Assembly (NCBI GenBank): GCA_035935465.1
Contig: DASYXA010000062.1
Coordinates: 4,101 to 68,100, forward strand
Reading direction: 5' to 3'
Length of the DNA stretch: 64,000 nucleotides
Source: UBA4735 sp035935465
GTDB taxonomy: Bacteria > Chloroflexota > Limnocylindria > P2-11E
Below are positions 1 through 8,302 of this stretch, piece by piece. The notes beneath the pieces were generated by a model. It saw only the letters and a program-made list of their open reading frames with translations. It made no database searches and had not been told where the DNA came from. A program made the position numbers and the translations under genes. The stretch's first letter is position 1, and every line of letters begins with the position of its first letter.

Positions 1-1651
1 CGCCGCGCCGTCCGACTCGCCCCAGGTCTACTTCCTCGCGACGTCGTCGCTGTATGCGTTCCCGCCCTCCGAGCTGGCGAAGCTCGCCGAGGCCCAGACC
101 CGCCGCCAGCGGCCGCTCCGGGACCTGTTCGAGGAAGTGGCCCGCGAGGAGGCGACCGGGTTCACCGCGGACGCCGTCGCGGCGGCGCAGAAGCTCGTCG
201 CCGACCTCGAGCGCTACGCGGCCCGCGCGGCGGAGCTCACCACCGCCGAGCTGCTGTTCGACTTCCTGGAGCGGTCGAAGCTCCTCGACCGGTACCGCGA
301 TCCGGACTCCGCGCTCGCGGAGGAGCAGGGGCGCAATGTGGCGAAGTTCCTCCGGCTGGTGCAGAGCGCGGGGAAGGCGCTGTCCTCGGATCGCGCGTCG
401 TTCGTCGTGCCCCACCTCCAGCTCCTGCGCGAGGCCGGAGACGATCCGGCTGCGGCCGACTTCGAGCAGTCCGAGACGGCGGTCAACGTGCTCTCCATCC
501 ATAAGGCGAAGGGCCTCGAGTTCGGGGTCGTCTACCTCGTCGTCGCGACCGACGAGCGCCTACCGGGGAGCCTGCGGCTGCCGGACCTGCGGCTGCCCGA
601 GGGTCTGGCCCGGACGCCGCAGAGCGATCGCGACCGGCACGTCGCGGAGGAGCGCAGGCTCGCGTACGTCGCGATGACCCGGGCGAAGGACGCGTTCTTC
701 TTCACCAGCGCGACCGACTACGGCGGCACGCGCGGCCACCGGCCGAGCCGGTTCATCGGCGAGGCGCTCGGCCGTCGGCCCGCGGCGAAGAACGTTCGGC
801 TTGCCGCGTACGACGAGCTCCAGCGCTTCGCGGCACCCCCGGGCGAGGTCGACAGCCCCCTGCCGCGCCTCGGCGCCGACAACGTGCTCACCGTCTCGTA
901 CACCGAGATCGACGACTACCGCCGCTGCCCGCTGCGCTACCGATATGCCCATGTCCTCCGGATCCCGGTGCTCCCGACGCCGCCGCTGGTCTACGGGAGC
1001 GCGCTGCACCGGGCGGTCGCCGACTTCCTGCGGCGGAAGCGCGCGGGGGACACGCCGACCCTCGCGCAGCTCGAGGCGACGTTCCGCTCCTCGTGGGTCG
1101 GCGGTGGCTTCATCTCTCCGGACCACGAGACCGAACGCTTCGAAGCGGGGCTCGCCGCGCTCCGGCGGTTCTTCGCCGACGAGACCGGGACGCCCCCGCC
1201 GGACCTGGTCGAGCAGCGCTTCTCGTTCATGCTCGGGAACGACCGGGTGGTCGGCCAATGGGACCGGGTGGACCGGACCGCTGAGGGAGTCGTGGTCGCG
1301 GACTATAAGTCGAGCATCCTCGACGGGGAGGAGGACACGCCGCAGCGCCGGGCGGCGAAGAACATGCAGCTGCCGGTCTATGCCCTCGCGTACCAGAAGA
1401 CCTTCGGCGAGCTCCCCGCGAAGACCGCCCTGATCTTCCTCGAGACCGGCCAGCGCGGCGAGGTGAAGCCGACGCACGAGGCGATGGGGGCGATCAGCGC
1501 GGTCATCTCGTCCACGGCCGCGAAGATCCGCGCCCGGGAGTTCGCCGCGGACCCGGAACGGCCCGAGGCTCGCACCTGCAGCCAGTGTCCGTACAACGCG
1601 ATCTGCACCGAGTCGTGGACCGCGCGCCAGGTTCGCGGACGCGTGGTCTGA
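1..1651 (+). CDS. UvrD/PcrA-type helicase with C-terminal PD-(D/E)XK nuclease (5'-truncated by window)
   Basis: The reading frame is open from base 2 with no start, so the gene begins before the window and about 550 residues of its C-terminal part are visible. The first half is the end of a superfamily 1 helicase: a VLSIHKAKGLEF stretch (motif V-like) near 490-525 and RLAYVAMTRAKD (motif VI) near 658-690. From about 895 a RecB/AddB-like nuclease follows, with VSYTEIDDYRRCP, a DRVDR...VVADYKSS catalytic core (about 1264-1314) and a closing CSQCPYNAIC. The RRC plus C-x2-C-x5-C cysteines match the iron-sulfur staple of AddB/Cas4-type nucleases. The inferred role is DNA double-strand-break processing or repair. 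The helicase N-terminus and Walker A lie outside the window. Confidence 0.88.
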   Translation, partial: AAPSDSPQVYFLATSSLYAFPPSELAKLAEAQTRRQRPLRDLFEEVAREEATGFTADAVAAAQKLVADLERYAARAAELTTAELLFDFLERSKLLDRYRDPDSALAEEQGRNVAKFLRLVQSAGKALSSDRASFVVPHLQLLREAGDDPAAADFEQSETAVNVLSIHKAKGLEFGVVYLVVATDERLPGSLRLPDLRLPEGLARTPQSDRDRHVAEERRLAYVAMTRAKDAFFFTSATDYGGTRGHRPSRFIGEALGRRPAAKNVRLAAYDELQRFAAPPGEVDSPLPRLGADNVLTVSYTEIDDYRRCPLRYRYAHVLRIPVLPTPPLVYGSALHRAVADFLRRKRAGDTPTLAQLEATFRSSWVGGGFISPDHETERFEAGLAALRRFFADETGTPPPDLVEQRFSFMLGNDRVVGQWDRVDRTAEGVVVADYKSSILDGEEDTPQRRAAKNMQLPVYALAYQKTFGELPAKTALIFLETGQRGEVKPTHEAMGAISAVISSTAAKIRAREFAADPERPEARTCSQCPYNAICTESWTARQVRGRVV

Positions 1652-1668
1652 TGCTCAGAGAGTGCACC

Positions 1669-2901
1669 TCACTGCCTTTGCGCACGGACAGAAACCAAAA
1701 GCGGTAGCGGGTGGCGCGGCGGGCGAACGAAGCGGACCAGGATGACCAGGGCGACCAGGATGGCGCCGGCGAGCAGCACGAACACCCCGCGGTAGCTGAA
1801 CCGGGGAATGAACAGCTCCGCCGCCACGACGACCGAGGCCGGGATCGCGATCGACTCCGCCGCGGCCTTCAGGCCGGCGAAGACGCCGCTCTTCTCGGGC
1901 GGGACGAGTGACGCGAGGAGCGGCCAACCGGCCGCGGTCGCCGCACCGTTCCCGATCCCGGCGAGCAGCACGACGGCGATCGTCTCGGGGAGTCGCTGGA
2001 TGACGATGCCGCCGCACGCCGCCACGGCGAGGAGCGTCCAGCCGGTCACGAGGACCGGTTTGGTCCCGACGCGGTCGGCGAGCTTCCCGAACGCCACCGC
2101 GGCGACGGCCGTGACGAGGAGCGTGCCGGCGGCGAGCGCGAGCGCGACCTGCTCCGTCTGGCCGATGTCGACGGTGATGAACAGGGTGAGGTAGGGAAGC
2201 ACCGCGCTGAAGCCGACCATGAAGACGAAGGTCGCGCCGAGGTAGCCCATCGCCTGGCGGTGTCCGATCAGCTCCGCCAGGTAGCGCCGCAGCCCGAGCC
2301 GCTGCTCGGCGACGTCGACCATGTCGGGTTCGCGGACGCCGGCGACCGTGATCCCGAAGGTGACGATGAGGAGCACGGCGACGAGCAGGTAGGACCAGGC
2401 CGGGATCCCGCCGGCCCCCGCTGCGATCGAGATGAGCAGCAGGAACGCGACTTGGCTACCGAGCTGGATGGCGGTTGCGACCCCTTGCAGGATGCCGCGC
2501 CCGCCGAGGATGGTGATGTCGGCGAGGAGCGCGACGTAGGGATCGGCGGCGGCGTTGAAGAAGATCGAGAACAGAACGATGCCGATCGTCAGACCGAACA
2601 CATCGTGCTGCGTCGCGGCGAAGAGGAAGAACGCCGCTGACAGCGGGATGCCGAGCGCGATGAACGGCCGCCGGCGCCCGAGCCGGGTCCGCATCCGGTC
2701 GGAGAGGGCACCGACCGCGGGCTGGATGATCGCGCCCTCGATGCTCCGGGTGCTCGAGAGCAGGCCGGTGAGGAGGTCGCTCGCCCCCGCGGCCTTGAGG
2801 AGCTGCGGGAGCACGAAGTTGTTGAACGCAAAGAACGCGCCGGCGCCGATCGAGCCGGCTGAGTACACGAGGGTCGTCGTCCGGGTCAGCGCGGTGGGCA
2901 T
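1669..2901 (-). CDS. MFS transporter (GPH/SLC45-like sugar or drug carrier)
   Basis: A 410-residue protein made almost wholly of hydrophobic helices, about 12 membrane segments, the usual length for the major facilitator superfamily. The cytoplasmic loop between helices 2 and 3 reads GALSDRMRTRLGRRRPFI, the MFS motif A in the form typical of the glycoside-pentoside-hexuronide / SLC45 branch (D-R-x-R-x-R-x-G-R-R-x-P). A second, degenerate copy (GKLADRVGTKPVL) opens the C-terminal half. The substrate cannot be read from sequence. It converges on the helicase gene with a 17-bp gap and diverges from rmuC across about 100 bp that must hold both promoters. Confidence 0.85.
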   Translation of the reverse strand: MPTALTRTTTLVYSAGSIGAGAFFAFNNFVLPQLLKAAGASDLLTGLLSSTRSIEGAIIQPAVGALSDRMRTRLGRRRPFIALGIPLSAAFFLFAATQHDVFGLTIGIVLFSIFFNAAADPYVALLADITILGGRGILQGVATAIQLGSQVAFLLLISIAAGAGGIPAWSYLLVAVLLIVTFGITVAGVREPDMVDVAEQRLGLRRYLAELIGHRQAMGYLGATFVFMVGFSAVLPYLTLFITVDIGQTEQVALALAAGTLLVTAVAAVAFGKLADRVGTKPVLVTGWTLLAVAACGGIVIQRLPETIAVVLLAGIGNGAATAAGWPLLASLVPPEKSGVFAGLKAAAESIAIPASVVVAAELFIPRFSYRGVFVLLAGAILVALVILVRFVRPPRHPLPLLVSVRAQRQ

Positions 2902-3001
2902 CGCCGGGGACCCTAGTGATACCTATATTGGTTGCGAACGAACGCCCGTTCTAGCAGTATCGTGGCGCTCCAGCGGTAGCTCGAGGAAGGAGGCGGCGCA
3001 C

Positions 3002-4108
3002 ATGGAGCTCCTCGCCGGCGCGATCGTCCTCGCGACCGCGGGCGCGGTCGTTGTGGCGCTCCTCCTGCGCCGGCGCCCGCCGGATGCGCCGCTTGCCCTG
3101 CTCCAGCAGGGGCTGCGGGCCGATGCGGCGCAGGTCCAGCAGACCCTGGCCGAGCTGCGCGCCGCCAACGCGCAGGCCCTCGCCGACCTGCGGGCCGAGC
3201 TCCAGCGCTCGCTCGGCGCGACGGAGCAGCAGGTCCTCACCCAGACGGGGTCGACGCAGCGCACGCTCGGGGAGCTCGGCGCGACGCTCGCGACCCTCGG
3301 TGAGCAGAGCGCGCGGATCGGCGAGCTGGCGAAGGACGTCGGGTCGCTCAACGACCTCTTCCGCGCGCCGAAGCTGCGCGGCGGGTTCGGCGAGCTGATG
3401 CTCGAGCGCGTGCTCGCCGACAACCTGCCCGCCACCGCGTACCAGCTCCAGTACGGCTACCGCGACGGCTCGCGCGTCGACGCGGTCGTGAAGTTCGCTG
3501 ACCGTCTGGTACCGATCGACGCGAAGTTCCCGATCGAATCGTTCAACGCCCTCTCCGCCGCGGTGGACGACGCCGAGCGCGCGTCACGGCGGCGGGCGTT
3601 CGTGCAGCAGGTGAAGCGCCATGTTGACGCGGTCGCGCGCTACATCGCGCCGGGCGAGGGGACGATCGATTTCGCGTTCCTCTACTTCCCGGCCGAGGCG
3701 GTGTACTACGCCGCGGCGGTCGCCGAGGCCGATCTGCGCGAGTACTGCTCCGAGCGCCACGTGCTCCCGACGTCGCCGAACACCCTCGTCGCCTATCTGC
3801 AGATGGTGTCGCTCGGGCTGCGCGGCCTCGCGATGGAGGAGCGCACCCGCGAGCTCAACGAGAACATCCGGCGCGCCGGCCTCGAGATCGAGAACTTCCG
3901 GCTCATGCACGACACGCTCGGGAAGCATCTCGAGAACGCGACGAAGAAGTACGCCGAGTCGCTGCGCGGGCTCGACCGCGCGGCCGACGCGGTCGAGGCG
4001 GTCGGCCGGCCACTCCAGGCGACGCAGCAGACCACCCTCCCCCTCACCGGTGAAGAGGCAAGCAGCGTCCGGCAGCTGCCGTTCGTCGCGCGCGGGGACG
4101 ATCGCTGA
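3002..4108 (+). CDS. rmuC: DNA recombination protein RmuC
   Basis: A 368-residue protein with one N-terminal membrane anchor (residues about 3-22), a long Ala/Leu/Gln-rich coiled coil (about 35-115) and the RmuC nuclease-like domain (GGFGELMLERVLADNLP, VDAVVKFADRLVPIDAKFPIESF, VLPTSPNTLVAYLQM). RmuC proteins limit inversions at short inverted repeats, and the domain is related to restriction-endonuclease folds; the K of DAKFP is in the conserved core. The ATG at 3002 is chosen because a strong GGAAGGAGG box lies about 9 nt upstream and the anchor starts immediately. It is followed by a CTGA overlap into the next gene. Confidence 0.9.
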   Translation: MELLAGAIVLATAGAVVVALLLRRRPPDAPLALLQQGLRADAAQVQQTLAELRAANAQALADLRAELQRSLGATEQQVLTQTGSTQRTLGELGATLATLGEQSARIGELAKDVGSLNDLFRAPKLRGGFGELMLERVLADNLPATAYQLQYGYRDGSRVDAVVKFADRLVPIDAKFPIESFNALSAAVDDAERASRRRAFVQQVKRHVDAVARYIAPGEGTIDFAFLYFPAEAVYYAAAVAEADLREYCSERHVLPTSPNTLVAYLQMVSLGLRGLAMEERTRELNENIRRAGLEIENFRLMHDTLGKHLENATKKYAESLRGLDRAADAVEAVGRPLQATQQTTLPLTGEEASSVRQLPFVARGDDR

Positions 4109-4461
4109 CCGGAACCCTCCTGACGATCGCGGCGGCCGGCATCGCCATCGTCGCCTTCACGGTCGCCACTCGCGACCCGGACGGCCCGCAGAGCGTCGGG
4201 CTCGTGGTCGCGGGCGGCGCCATCGCGATCGGCGCACTCGCCGCGCTGGGGCTCGTCTCCGCCGCGACGCGCCGGACGCGGCGCGGGACGGGCCGCGCCG
4301 TGGCGGTCGCGGCGGCCCTCCGGCGTGGCGCGATGGCCGGCTGCGCGGTCGCCCTGCTGGCGCTGCTCCGCGTCGTTGACGGGCTCACGCCGCTCACCGC
4401 GGTCTTCGTGATCGCGCCGTTCGTGGTCGCCGAGGCGGTGCTCGCGACGCGCCGAGGCTGA
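4105..4461 (+). CDS. Small integral membrane protein, apparent CTG start
   Basis: The frame is open from inside the rmuC stop region and encodes about 118 residues with roughly four hydrophobic helices separated by basic loops (ATRRTRRGTGR). No family is recognised. The first ATG/GTG-type start is the GTG at 4204, which would cut off the first helix (LLTIAAAGIAIVAFTVA). A CTG at 4105 overlaps the rmuC TGA as CTGA, the same geometry as the ATGA/GTGA overlaps used across this window, so translation-coupled initiation at CTG is the best reading. The function is unknown. Confidence 0.5.
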   Translation: MTGTLLTIAAAGIAIVAFTVATRDPDGPQSVGLVVAGGAIAIGALAALGLVSAATRRTRRGTGRAVAVAAALRRGAMAGCAVALLALLRVVDGLTPLTAVFVIAPFVVAEAVLATRRG

Positions 4462-4489
4462 GCGCTCGGATACGCTCGGACGGCCGCCA

Positions 4490-5674
4490 ATGAACATGGA
4501 TCTCCAGCCACTGAAGCAGCGCGCGGCCGCGCGCATCGATGCCGACGCCGGGGCGCTCGACCGGCTCGCGCTCGCGATCCACGATCACCCCGAGCTGGGC
4601 TACCAGGAGCACTTCGCGTCCGCGGCGCTCGCCGATCACCTTGCCGAGGGGGGCTTCGCCGTGACCCGTGGCGCGGGCGGCGTCGAGACCGCGTTCGTCG
4701 CGGAGCGGAAGAACGGCAGCGGGCCGACCGTGGCGATCTGCGCGGAGTACGACGCGCTCGCCGGGATCGGTCACGGCTGCGGCCACAATCTCATCGCCAC
4801 CGCCGGCGTGGGCGCGTACATCGGCGCCGCGACGGTCGCCGGGGAGCTGCGCGGCACCCTGCGGCTGATCGGCACGCCCGCGGAGGAGGGCGGAGCCGGA
4901 AAGGTGAAGCTCCACGCGGCCGGCGTGTTCGACGGCGTCGACGCGGCGATGATGTTCCACCCGGCCGACCTGGACGTGCTCGACCCGCTGATGGTCTCGC
5001 TCCGCGTCCTCGAGCTCGAGTTCCGGGGCAAGGCGGCGCACGCGGCCGCGGCACCGTACGCGGGCGTGAACGCGCTCGACGCGCTCATGCTCGGGTGGGG
5101 CGCGCTGTCGGCGCTGCGTCAGCTCGTGCGGACCGACTCGCGGATCCACGGGATCGTCACCGATGGCGGGCAGGCCGCGAACATCATCCCCGAGCGCGCG
5201 GCCGCGAAGATCGTGGTGCGCGCGGCCGACCCGTCCTACCTGGGGGACCTGCGCCGGCGCGTGCTCGCCTGCTTCGAGGGCGCGGCGACGGCCACCGGCG
5301 CCGAGCTGCGCTACGCGTGGGGTGAGGCGATGGACATGGTCACCACGAATCAGCCGCTGGCCGCCGCGTTCGGGGAGAACGCGCGCGCGCTCGGCCGCGC
5401 GCTCGGTCCGCGCCGTCCAGGCGAGACGTCCGGCTCGACCGACATGGGCAACATCAGCTCGATCATCCCCTCGATCCATCCGTTCCTCTCGGTGACGGAC
5501 GGGCGGGTGCCGTGGCACTCCCGTGACTTCGCGGCCGCGTCACGGACGCCGCGCGCCCTCGAGACGATGCACATCGCCGCGAAGGCGCTCGCCTTCACGG
5601 CCATCGATCTGCTCGGACGGCCGGAGCTCCTGAAGCAGGCGCGGGCCGCGTTCACCCCACCGCGGGCGAAGTGA
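4490..5674 (+). CDS. M20D-family amidohydrolase / dipeptidase (AbgB/PM20D2-like)
   Basis: A 394-residue M20D metallopeptidase-like enzyme. Metal-site elements are visible: AICAEYDAL, GHGCGHN (residues about 94-100) and TPAEEGGAGK, followed by the lid domain from LRVLELEFRGKAAHAAAAPYAGVNALDA. Family members (aminoacylase-like, AbgB, PM20D2) hydrolyse N-acyl amino acids or beta-alanyl/gamma-type dipeptides in the cytoplasm; no signal peptide is seen. It heads a run of overlapping genes for D-amino-acid chemistry, so an N-acyl-amino-acid deacylase role fits, for example N-acetyl-L-glutamate or muropeptide fragments. The stop overlaps the next start as GTGA. Confidence 0.85.
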   Translation: MNMDLQPLKQRAAARIDADAGALDRLALAIHDHPELGYQEHFASAALADHLAEGGFAVTRGAGGVETAFVAERKNGSGPTVAICAEYDALAGIGHGCGHNLIATAGVGAYIGAATVAGELRGTLRLIGTPAEEGGAGKVKLHAAGVFDGVDAAMMFHPADLDVLDPLMVSLRVLELEFRGKAAHAAAAPYAGVNALDALMLGWGALSALRQLVRTDSRIHGIVTDGGQAANIIPERAAAKIVVRAADPSYLGDLRRRVLACFEGAATATGAELRYAWGEAMDMVTTNQPLAAAFGENARALGRALGPRRPGETSGSTDMGNISSIIPSIHPFLSVTDGRVPWHSRDFAAASRTPRALETMHIAAKALAFTAIDLLGRPELLKQARAAFTPPRAK

Positions 5675-7254
5675 CCGACCTCCTCATCCAGGGCGGCACG
5701 GTCATCGACGGGACCGGGGCGCCGGGCCGGCGTGCCGACGTGGCGGTGAAGGCCGGCCGGATCACGGCGATCGGCGACCTCGGGACGGGCTCCGGCGCTC
5801 GCACCATCGACGCCCGCGGCCGGGCGGTGAGCCCGGGCTTCATCGACATCCACTCACACTCGGACGAGTCCGTCCTCGTGAATCCGGCCCTCGAGAGCAC
5901 GGTCCATCAGGGTGTGACCTGCGTCGTCGCCGGCAACTGCGGCGGGGCGTCCGCCCCGGTCATGGGCCTCGCGGCGGAGGAGCTCGACCGCGACCTCGCG
6001 CGGTACGACCTCGAGCGCACCTGGACCGCCTTCGGCGAGTACGCGGCGGCGGTCGAGCGGTCGGGCAGCGCGATCAACTTCTCCTCGTTCGTCGGGCACG
6101 GGACCTTGCGGATGTGCGTCATGGGCGCGGATGACCGCGCGCCGACGGGCGGCGAGCTGGCGGCGATGACGGCGCTCCTCGCGCAGTCGCTCGAGGACGG
6201 CGCGATCGGGCTCTCGACCGGGCTGATCTACCCGCCGAGCGCCTACGGCACGACGGACGAGATCAGCGCGCTCGCGACCGTCGTGCGCGAACGCGACGGC
6301 CTCTACGCGAGCCACATCCGCAACGAGGGTGACGAGCTGTTCGCGGCGATCGAGGAGAGCCTCGAGATCGGCCGCCGCAGCGGCGTTCGCGTGCAGCTGT
6401 CGCATCACAAGGCGTCGCAGCGGCGGAACTGGGGCAAGGTGAAGGAGTCCACGGCGATGATCGAGCGAGCCCAGCAGGCCGGCATCGACGTCAGCGCGGA
6501 CCAGTACCCGTACACGGCGTCGTCGACCGGACTGGCCGTGACGATCCCGAAGTGGGCGCACGCCGGCGGCTCGATGGCGCTCTGTGGGCGGCTGGCGGAT
6601 CCGGCCGTGCGGCAGCGGATCCGCGGCGAGTACACCGAGACCGAACGCAACTGGGCGCACATCGTGATCGCGCGCGCGGCGCAGCACCCCGAATGGTCGG
6701 GGAAGAGCGTCGCGGAGCTCGCGGACGCTGCGAGGCGTGATCCCCTGGAGTGGACCTGCGACGCGCTCATCGCGCACGACGGCGCGATCGACATCATCCA
6801 TCACTCGATGGACGAGGCCGACGTCCGCTACGTCATGGCGAAGCCGTGGGTCTGCGCCGGTAGCGACTCGCGCGCGAACGCACCGTACGGGCCGCTGTCG
6901 TTCGGCAAGCCGCACCCGCGGTCGTACGGGACTTTCCCGCGGATCCTCGGTCACTACGCCCGCGAGCTCGGCGTCATCACGCTCGAGGAGGCGGTGCGGA
7001 AGATGACCTCGCTCACCGCGTCGCGGCTGCGGCTGCGCGATCGGGGCGCCGTCCGTGAAGGCGCGTGGGCCGACCTCGTCGTCTTCGACCCGGAGCGGAT
7101 CATCGACGACGCGACCTACGACGATCCGCATCGCTATCCGAAGGGGATCGACCACGTGATCGTGAACGGCGAGGTCGTGACCCATGGCGACGAGACCCTG
7201 GCCGCCCGGCCGGGACGGTTCCTCCGGCTCGGCCGCGATACCGGTCATGCCTGA
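5671..7254 (+). CDS. N-acyl-D-amino-acid deacylase (D-aminoacylase), amidohydrolase superfamily
   Basis: A 527-residue protein with the D-aminoacylase layout: beta-sandwich start (DLLIQGGTVIDGTGAPGRRADVAV), metal-binding HSHSD (residues about 61-65), GNCGG, and further metal or substrate residues in VQLSHHKASQRRNWGK, IIHHSMDE and CAGSDSRAN. The closing LRDRGAVREGAWADLVVFDP is also typical. These zinc enzymes hydrolyse N-acyl-D-amino acids to the free D-amino acid; some relatives act on D-glutamate or D-aspartate derivatives, and specificity is not readable here. GTG start overlapping the upstream TGA. It overlaps the downstream DUF1611 gene by 8 bp, implying co-translation. Confidence 0.9.
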   Translation: MTDLLIQGGTVIDGTGAPGRRADVAVKAGRITAIGDLGTGSGARTIDARGRAVSPGFIDIHSHSDESVLVNPALESTVHQGVTCVVAGNCGGASAPVMGLAAEELDRDLARYDLERTWTAFGEYAAAVERSGSAINFSSFVGHGTLRMCVMGADDRAPTGGELAAMTALLAQSLEDGAIGLSTGLIYPPSAYGTTDEISALATVVRERDGLYASHIRNEGDELFAAIEESLEIGRRSGVRVQLSHHKASQRRNWGKVKESTAMIERAQQAGIDVSADQYPYTASSTGLAVTIPKWAHAGGSMALCGRLADPAVRQRIRGEYTETERNWAHIVIARAAQHPEWSGKSVAELADAARRDPLEWTCDALIAHDGAIDIIHHSMDEADVRYVMAKPWVCAGSDSRANAPYGPLSFGKPHPRSYGTFPRILGHYARELGVITLEEAVRKMTSLTASRLRLRDRGAVREGAWADLVVFDPERIIDDATYDDPHRYPKGIDHVIVNGEVVTHGDETLAARPGRFLRLGRDTGHA

Positions 7255-8302
7255 ACACCCGCGCGTCGCGATCCTCGCGGAGGGCCTGCTCACGCGCCAG
7301 ACCGCGAAGACGGCGATCGGGGTGATCCGCTACGCGCCGTATCCGGTCGTCGCCGTCGTCGACTCGACGCGGGCCGGCAGCGATGCGGCGGGCGCGATCG
7401 GCGTCGGCGCCGGCATCCCCGTCGTGGCGACGGTCGCCGAGGCGGTCGCGCGCGGCGCGACGGTGCTCCTCATCGGGACCGCCGCGCCGGGTGGACGGAT
7501 CGCCGACGGCTTCCGGCCCCACCTGGCTCGCGCGCTCGAGTCGGGCTTGACGGTGTGGAGTGGGCTCCACGAGCGCGTGCTCGCGGATCCGGCGTTGCGC
7601 GAGGCCGCGGCGCGCGGCGGCGGGCAGGTCCGCGAGCTGCGGGCGCCGCCCGCCGATCTTCCGGTGGGCGGGCATCGGGCGCGGCGCGCTGGCACGCACG
7701 TCGTCCTCACGGTCGGCTCGGACGCCGCGGTGGGGAAGATGACGGTCGCGCTCGAGCTGGTGCGGGCCCTCGATCGAACGGGACGGCGCGCGGCGTTCGT
7801 GGCGACGGGTCAGACCGGGATCGCGATCGCGGGTCAGGGGATCTCCGTCGATGCGGTCGTCGCGGACTTCATCGCCGGCGCAGCCGAGCGGATGGTCTGC
7901 GATGCGGCCGACTCCGCCGACTGGGTCGTCGTCGAAGGGCAGGGGTCGCTGACGCATCCGGGCTTCTCCGGCGTCACGCTGGGGCTCTTGCACGGCAGCG
8001 CCCCGGACGTCCTCGTGCTCTGCCACGACGCCGCCCGGACCGACGTGAAGGGCTTCCCCGGTCTTCCGCTGAGGTCGCTGCGCGAGCTCGTGACGCTCTA
8101 CGAGGGCGCCGCGCTGTGGAGCCGGCCGGCCGGCGCGCGCGTTCCGGTGGTCGCCGTCGCGCTCAACACGAGCGCGCTGGACGACGCTGCCGCGGCACGC
8201 GCGGCCGCGACGGCGTCGGAGGACACGGGGCTGCCCGCCGCGGACCCGGTGCGCGAGGGGGCCGCGGGCGCGGACCGGCTGGCGGCGGCCGTGCTCCGGT
8301 GA
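7247..8302 (+). CDS. DUF1611 family protein, DgcN-like (putative D-glutamate N-acetyltransferase)
   Basis: A 351-residue protein with the two-part DUF1611 architecture. The N-terminal Rossmann-like half (VAILAEGLLTRQTAKTA, VLLIGTA) is followed by a P-loop-type half with TVGSDAAVGKMTVALEL (about residues 155-170) and VVVEGQGSLTHPG. DUF1611 members paired with a dipeptide-epimerase-like gene have been described as DgcN, converting D-glutamate to N-acetyl-D-glutamate; that assignment is from memory of the literature, not from this sequence. The gene is coupled on both sides (8-bp overlap upstream, GTGA downstream) and the next gene is exactly that partner. The ATG at 7247 is used; longer frames only read upstream coding sequence. 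Confidence 0.75.
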   Translation: MPEHPRVAILAEGLLTRQTAKTAIGVIRYAPYPVVAVVDSTRAGSDAAGAIGVGAGIPVVATVAEAVARGATVLLIGTAAPGGRIADGFRPHLARALESGLTVWSGLHERVLADPALREAAARGGGQVRELRAPPADLPVGGHRARRAGTHVVLTVGSDAAVGKMTVALELVRALDRTGRRAAFVATGQTGIAIAGQGISVDAVVADFIAGAAERMVCDAADSADWVVVEGQGSLTHPGFSGVTLGLLHGSAPDVLVLCHDAARTDVKGFPGLPLRSLRELVTLYEGAALWSRPAGARVPVVAVALNTSALDDAAAARAAATASEDTGLPAADPVREGAAGADRLAAAVLR

